Below are positions 31,625-36,012 of a DNA stretch of 36,012 nt, piece after piece (position 1 is the stretch's first letter; every line of letters starts with the position of its first letter). The notes under the pieces were generated by a model. That model did not search any database. It had not been told where the DNA came from and was given only the letters and a program-made list of their open reading frames with translations. Both the position numbers and the translations under genes were made by a program. Source of the stretch: CAYQPF01 sp964419225 (GTDB lineage Bacteria; Cloacimonadota; Cloacimonadia; Cloacimonadales; CAYQPF01); the NCBI GenBank assembly GCA_964419225.1, contig CAYQPF010000036.1, positions 1 to 36,012 of the forward strand, written 5' to 3'.

Positions 31625-31991
31625 TGCTTATAATACAAATATCCCTGAAGTAGATGAACAGCACAAGTATTTAGTGTGTCTTATTCAGGAACTATATTTT
31701 AAAGTTAAGAAGCAGGATTTTCACACCAAAACATCAGAAATTCTAAATGAACTTAGAGATTACTCTATCCAGCATTTTTCTTTAGAAGAAACGTCTTTTT
31801 TTGAAATGGATGAAGAGTATGTAATAAATCACAAAAAACAACATAGTATATTTATTGAAAAGATTAATGATTTGATTCAAACGTATGAGAGCAATGCTTT
31901 TTTTGATATAGAAGTACTGAATTTTTTAAGAAATTGGCTGATGAATCATATAATGGTTGTTGATAAAAAAATCACAACCTCGGAGTTTTAA
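31602..31991 (+). CDS. Bacteriohemerythrin, copy 1
   Basis: This 129-residue single-domain oxygen-binding protein starts at ATG 31602, six bases after GGAG (31592-31595); the in-frame TTG at 31590 is less likely. All seven canonical di-iron ligands are present: His21 (DEQH), His58 and Glu62 (HFSLEE), His77 and His81 (NHKKQH), His116 and Asp121 (NHIMVVD). Trp6 near the N-terminus is also typical. The gene overlaps the U32 gene by 23 bases and the second hemerythrin by one base (TAATG). In anaerobes such proteins are thought to bind O2 for sensing, storage or protection of oxygen-labile enzymes. Confidence 0.92.
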   Translation: METFQWNNAYNTNIPEVDEQHKYLVCLIQELYFKVKKQDFHTKTSEILNELRDYSIQHFSLEETSFFEMDEEYVINHKKQHSIFIEKINDLIQTYESNAFFDIEVLNFLRNWLMNHIMVVDKKITTSEF

Positions 31992-32377
31992 TGGATTTTA
32001 TTGTTTGGGACGAGAAGTATTCGGTTAGTCATAAGATTATCGATACACAACATAAGCATTTGTTTAGTTTAATTGCCCAGTTAAACACAGCCAATAAAAT
32101 TGGACGTAGTAAAGATATCCTAATCAAATTTTTAGAAGAGCTGACTGCATATGCGATAACACATTTTCGGGAAGAAGAGGCATATATTGAGATGCATTCT
32201 TTACCTGGACTAAGACAGCAAAAAAGAGAGCATCAGGATTTTATGAAGAAGATTGCTGATTTTAAGAGGGATTATTCTCTGAATGAAACAGCACTAGTCA
32301 GTAATGTCCTGGAGTATTTAAAAAAATGGTTAACTGAGCATATTTTGAATATAGATATGCAAATGAAAATAAAATAG
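31991..32377 (+). CDS. Bacteriohemerythrin, copy 2, lacking one iron ligand
   Basis: This 128-residue paralogue has ligands His21 (DTQH), His58 and Glu62 (THFREEE), His81 (KREH), His117 and Asp122 (EHILNID). The canonical His77 is Gln77 (RQQKREH, codon CAA at 32219-32221). The rest of the fold pattern is intact (Trp6, Leu and Phe positions). Loss of one terminal iron ligand can change O2 binding or metal content, so this copy may be a sensor, a scaffold or a di-iron site with a different substrate. A nearby His69 could in principle substitute, which I cannot test here. It overlaps copy 1 by one base and is nine bases from copy 3. Confidence 0.88.
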   Translation: MDFIVWDEKYSVSHKIIDTQHKHLFSLIAQLNTANKIGRSKDILIKFLEELTAYAITHFREEEAYIEMHSLPGLRQQKREHQDFMKKIADFKRDYSLNETALVSNVLEYLKKWLTEHILNIDMQMKIK

Positions 32378-32386
32378 GAGGAAATC

Positions 32387-32794
32387 ATGGCATTTTTTCA
32401 ATGGGAAGATTCTTATTCTGTAAAGATCAAAGAAATTGATGATCAGCACAAAGTATTGGTCGGAATGATTGCTAAGCTTCACGAGGCATTAAGTCAGGGC
32501 AAAGGTAAGGATATGATGGGTGTAATCGTGAATGAACTGGTGGATTATTCCATCAATCATTTTTCACTGGAAGAGAAGTATATGCAAACTTATGGTTATC
32601 CGAATTATACTTCTCATAAGAAAGAGCATTATGATTTCATTAACAAGATTGATGTATTCAGGAGTGATTTTCAGGCAGGAAAGATCATGTTATCTTTGGA
32701 AGTAATGAATTTTCTGAAAGATTGGCTCACGAAGCATATCATGGGAGTTGACCAACAATACTCGATGTTTTTCAGGGAAAAAGGATTGAAATAA
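32387..32794 (+). CDS. Bacteriohemerythrin, copy 3
   Basis: This 135-residue protein has all seven ligands: His21 (DDQH), His58 and Glu62 (HFSLEE), His77 and His81 (SHKKEH), His117 and Asp122 (KHIMGVD). AGGAGG precedes its ATG. A short C-terminal tail (QQYSMFFREKGLK) extends beyond the domain. Of the three copies it is the closest to typical bacteriohemerythrins in sequence. It precedes the SPOR-domain gene by eight bases. Confidence 0.93.
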   Translation: MAFFQWEDSYSVKIKEIDDQHKVLVGMIAKLHEALSQGKGKDMMGVIVNELVDYSINHFSLEEKYMQTYGYPNYTSHKKEHYDFINKIDVFRSDFQAGKIMLSLEVMNFLKDWLTKHIMGVDQQYSMFFREKGLK

Positions 32795-32802
32795 AGAATT
32801 TA

Positions 32803-33846
32803 ATGAAGAAAACAGTAAAATTATTAATAATAATGTGTATATTTCTGAGTCCTCTTTTTGCAGGGAACTCAGAATCAGATAGAATTGCCCAGTCCTATTA
32901 CAATGATGGAATACTAAAGTTCAAAGCTGTATTGAATGCATTTCAACCCTTGAATGACGAGCAGTTTTCCTGTAAGAATTATTATCTGGCTATATTGAAA
33001 GATGATATCAAAGAGACAGACAAGATATTGAAGGCCAATTATAAGCAATATCCTGCGACATATTACGGGGAATTATCATGTTTGGAGTTGGCGAAGATAG
33101 ATTTTGTGAAGAAAGATTACCCAGAAGCATTAAAGAATTTAGAAAAAGTTAAGCTTCCCGAGATTACCGAAAAATACTATTGGCAATTATTGATCTATAA
33201 TTTAAATAAGCAGTATGAAAAGGCACAGATTAGTGCCGGGAAGTATTTGGAGTTATCTGATAATAAAGAGTTAAAGGAAATTGCTTACATATTGCTGACA
33301 GAGATCTTAATTAAACTTTATAAATTTGAGGAAGCCGGAGTTATTTTAGACAAAATGGTTCAGGAAGGTTGTTTGACGGATTTAGTGCCAGCGAAGCTTT
33401 ATAATCAGGGTTTGATCAGTGAAGGCAAGGGATTGACGACAGAGGCCATCAATAGTTATAAGGTAATCATGTCTGATTATCCTCAGGATTCATATAGTTT
33501 TTTAGCCCAAGACAGGTTGGAAATCTTAAGGAAGAAAGTGCGTAGTGAAAGCAAGCCGGTTATTCCGGTCAACAAAGAAAAGCCGGAGATCTCTGTTAAA
33601 GAGACAAATAAAATACCAGATAAATATTATCTGCAGGCAGGAGCTTTTGCAACTGAGACTAATGCCCAAATGCATTGTGTGCAGATCAACAAATTCAGTT
33701 ATCCGACCTTAACGATAAGCAAGTTGATAAATGGTAATGAATTGCGTTGTGTTTTAGTAGGACCTTTTGACACAAAAGAGGAAGCTAAATCAGCTATGCA
33801 AATATTAAAAAAACAAAATATTCCCGCGATACTATTGGAAAATTAA
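32803..33846 (+). CDS. Secreted TPR-like protein with C-terminal SPOR domain
   Basis: This 347-residue protein has a signal peptide at residues 1-20 (MKKTVKLLIIMCIFLSPLFA). The middle (about 25-245) is helical with tetratricopeptide-like spacing (YYGELSCLELAKIDFVKKDY, QGLISEGKGLTTEAINSYK). A short proline-rich linker leads to a SPOR domain at about 272-347 (KYYLQAGAFATETNAQMHC, LVGPFDTKEEAKSAMQILKK). SPOR domains bind septal peptidoglycan denuded of stem peptides, so a role in cell-wall handling at division is likely. The gene sits eight bases after the third hemerythrin and four bases before mutS, probably in one transcript. Confidence 0.82.
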   Translation: MKKTVKLLIIMCIFLSPLFAGNSESDRIAQSYYNDGILKFKAVLNAFQPLNDEQFSCKNYYLAILKDDIKETDKILKANYKQYPATYYGELSCLELAKIDFVKKDYPEALKNLEKVKLPEITEKYYWQLLIYNLNKQYEKAQISAGKYLELSDNKELKEIAYILLTEILIKLYKFEEAGVILDKMVQEGCLTDLVPAKLYNQGLISEGKGLTTEAINSYKVIMSDYPQDSYSFLAQDRLEILRKKVRSESKPVIPVNKEKPEISVKETNKIPDKYYLQAGAFATETNAQMHCVQINKFSYPTLTISKLINGNELRCVLVGPFDTKEEAKSAMQILKKQNIPAILLEN

Positions 33847-33850
33847 ATAT

Positions 33851-36012
33851 ATGGAAAATCTCAAAATTACCCCTATGCTCAAGCAGTTTTTAGACGTAAA
33901 GGATCAGCATCCTGACAAGCTCATTCTCTTTAGAATGGGTGATTTTTACGAAACTTTTTTTGATGATGCGAAGTTGGCATCCAAAGTTTTAGGCATAACT
34001 CTGACATCCCGTAACAAAAGTGATGAGCAGGCCATACCTTTAGCAGGATTCCCTTATCATGCTTTGGACAACTATCTGGATAAACTTGTCCGGGCAGGAC
34101 TGAAGATTGTCATCTGTGAGCAGATGGAAGATCCCAAGTTGGCGAAAGGGCTGGTTAAACGCGAGATAGTGGAGATTATTACTCCTGGAGCTATTCTGGA
34201 TGATCAACTGATAGATAAGAGTGCGAACAATTTTTTGGCTTCAATTTATTGGCAGGATTATAATAAAAAGATAGGGATTTCCAATTTGGATATTTCGACA
34301 GGTGATTTCTTTTTTACAGAGTTGGAAAGTTCTCAGTTGAGAAATGAGATACAGAGGATGCAGCCCGTAGAGATAGTTACAATTAATAAACAGGCTGAAG
34401 AGATGATCAAGGATTTGAAACTGGAGTACACTCCGGCTTTAACTATTTTTGACAGTTGGCAATGCGAACCGAAGGAAGCCCAAAGGATACTTAAAGATCA
34501 TTTCGGAGTTAAGACCTTGGAAGGATTCGGAGCTCTCAACAAAACATTAGGAGCAACTTCTGCCGGTATTGCCCTGGCCTATTTGAAATCTTTGAGAACA
34601 GAAGATCTGAAGCACATCAATCAGTTACATTATTATTCGCTGCAGAATCATATGCAATTAGATGAGATTTCCCGGAGAAATCTGGAGTTATTCAGATCAA
34701 TGCGTTACGGGACAAAGTTCGGCAGTTTGTTGAATGAGATAGATAAAACCCAGACTCCGATGGGAGCAAGACTTTTGGCAGAATGGTTATCTTCGCCGTT
34801 ATTGGATCAGAAGATGATCAACAGAAGGCTTTTCGCGGTTAAAGAATTTAAAGAGAATATTACCAGAACAAATGAATTACGGACTATACTGAATACGATC
34901 GGTGATTTAAGCCGGATAATCAGTAAAGTTGCCACGATGCGGGCGAATCCGCGGGATTTGATCGGTTTATCGGGCTATTTATCCACAGCTCCGGCGATCA
35001 GCAGACTGATTGACGGGTTTGATTCGGAATATGTAGCTGGTCTTAAAACGAAGATCAAGGATTACAGCACGATCATTAATTTGATAGAGAACACTATAGT
35101 GGATGCTCCGCCTATTGTCATTACCGAAGGGAATCTGATCAAGGATAAAGTACATCCTGATCTGGATGAATTGAGGCAGATCAGTCGGGACGGTAAGGGT
35201 TGGATAGCGAGACTGGAAGCACAGGAAAAGCAGAAAACCGGTATTTCCTCGTTGAAAGTCGGTTATAATAAAGTTTTTGGTTATTATATAGAAGTCACGA
35301 ATTTGCACAAAGAGAAGATCCCGGATTATTACATATGCAAGCAGACTTTGAGTAATGCAGAAAGATATATCTCACCGCAGTTGAAGGAATATGAGTCCAA
35401 GGTTTTAGGTGCAGAGGACAGGATCAGAAATCTGGAGCATGAGATATTCAATAAGTTGAGACTGGAACTATCATCTTTTGTGGAAGTAATGCAGGAATAT
35501 GTTGGGATCCTGGGTGTACTGGATGTTTTATCCAATTTAGGATTTATTGCATATCATTATGGATACTGCGAACCGCAGTTCAATACAGAAGGGATATTGG
35601 AGATCAGAGATTGCCGTCATCCTGTGATTGAAAGATTACTGGAGAATGAGGAATATATACCAAACGATGTACTGCTGGATAATTCCGAGAACCGGATTGC
35701 TTTGATCACCGGTCCGAATATGGCGGGTAAATCCACGTATTTAAGGCAGATAGGTTTATCTGTGATCCTGGCTCAGACAGGAAGTTTTGTCCCGGCGAAG
35801 TATGCGAATCTGCCGATTTTTGATAAGGTTTTTACCCGGGTGGGAGCTTCAGATAATTTAGCGATGGGTCAGAGTACATTTTTAGTGGAAATGATCGAAA
35901 CTGCGAATATTCTTAATTCTGCGACGCCGGATTCTTTGATTTTGCTGGACGAAATTGGCAGAGGGACGAGTACATTTGATGGGCTTAGCCTGGCGTGGTC
36001 GATAGTGGAATA
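33851..36012 (+). CDS. mutS: DNA mismatch repair ATPase MutS (3' end outside window)
   Basis: MutS recognises mismatches and starts repair. The gene starts at ATG 33851 and 720 full codons are visible. The mismatch-reading Phe-x-Glu motif is present (FRMGDFYETFF, Phe32 and Glu34). The connector, core and clamp regions follow, with ISPQLKEYE and FGYYIEVTN in the clamp/core segment. The ATPase has Walker A GPNMAGKST (about 621-629), LAMGQSTFLVEM and Walker B LILLDEIGRGTSTFDG (about 695-710). The window ends right after SLAWSIVE, so the helix-turn-helix and the C-terminal tail are missing. It follows the SPOR gene by four bases and is probably co-transcribed with rho, U32 and the hemerythrins. 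Confidence 0.98.
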   Translation, partial: MENLKITPMLKQFLDVKDQHPDKLILFRMGDFYETFFDDAKLASKVLGITLTSRNKSDEQAIPLAGFPYHALDNYLDKLVRAGLKIVICEQMEDPKLAKGLVKREIVEIITPGAILDDQLIDKSANNFLASIYWQDYNKKIGISNLDISTGDFFFTELESSQLRNEIQRMQPVEIVTINKQAEEMIKDLKLEYTPALTIFDSWQCEPKEAQRILKDHFGVKTLEGFGALNKTLGATSAGIALAYLKSLRTEDLKHINQLHYYSLQNHMQLDEISRRNLELFRSMRYGTKFGSLLNEIDKTQTPMGARLLAEWLSSPLLDQKMINRRLFAVKEFKENITRTNELRTILNTIGDLSRIISKVATMRANPRDLIGLSGYLSTAPAISRLIDGFDSEYVAGLKTKIKDYSTIINLIENTIVDAPPIVITEGNLIKDKVHPDLDELRQISRDGKGWIARLEAQEKQKTGISSLKVGYNKVFGYYIEVTNLHKEKIPDYYICKQTLSNAERYISPQLKEYESKVLGAEDRIRNLEHEIFNKLRLELSSFVEVMQEYVGILGVLDVLSNLGFIAYHYGYCEPQFNTEGILEIRDCRHPVIERLLENEEYIPNDVLLDNSENRIALITGPNMAGKSTYLRQIGLSVILAQTGSFVPAKYANLPIFDKVFTRVGASDNLAMGQSTFLVEMIETANILNSATPDSLILLDEIGRGTSTFDGLSLAWSIVE

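Overview
The window is about 36 kb of AT-rich bacterial chromosome. It probably comes from the FCB superphylum, with Candidatus Cloacimonadota as my best guess. The evidence is a secreted protein ending in the SQNYPNPFNPETTI-type sorting/FlgD-like domain, a giant secreted RHS protein with a coathanger-type insert, a bacteriohemerythrin cluster, and repeat-filled gaps between low-GC genes. The phylum assignment is inference. No marker such as 16S rRNA is present, and I see no tRNA or CRISPR.

Region 1 (1-14150) is an accessory surface/secretion block. A repeat-rich leader (1-1257) precedes a secreted S74/tail-fibre-like protein, a 2469-residue RHS protein with an unrecognised 292-residue C-terminal tip, a small two-helix membrane protein that could be its immunity partner, an RDD membrane protein, and a 975-residue secreted protein with a C-terminal sorting domain and a G10 homopolymer. 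A clear terminator closes the block.

Region 2 (14151-25120) is a type IV pilus / type II secretion-like assembly locus. In order it holds a short PilB/GspE ATPase with a structured leader, a secretin with three STN-like repeats, a PilM-PilN fusion, PilO, PilP, a major pilin, a GspK/PilX-like protein, two more pseudopilins, and PilC/GspF. Two gaps (15690-16235 and 21130-21782) interrupt the cluster and a third (25121-25750) follows it. All three are built from heptamer arrays and hairpin repeats.

Region 3 (25751-28790) has a small unknown gene convergent with a tetR-gpmI pair. A bidirectional terminator and a MITE-like element lie between them.

Region 4 (28791-36012) is a tight operon: rho, a U32 Fe-S protein (UbiU/TrhP type), three tandem bacteriohemerythrins, a SPOR-domain protein, and mutS, which runs off the window. 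Several joints overlap by 1 to 23 bases, so translational coupling is likely.

The most unusual observation is that most gap sequence resolves into tandem arrays of period 7 (also 9 and 10). They often start exactly at a stop codon and occur in both orientations, and they are mixed with a family of hairpin repeats and two short terminal-inverted-repeat elements. The second is that the middle hemerythrin has lost one canonical iron ligand (His77 to Gln) while its two neighbours keep all seven.
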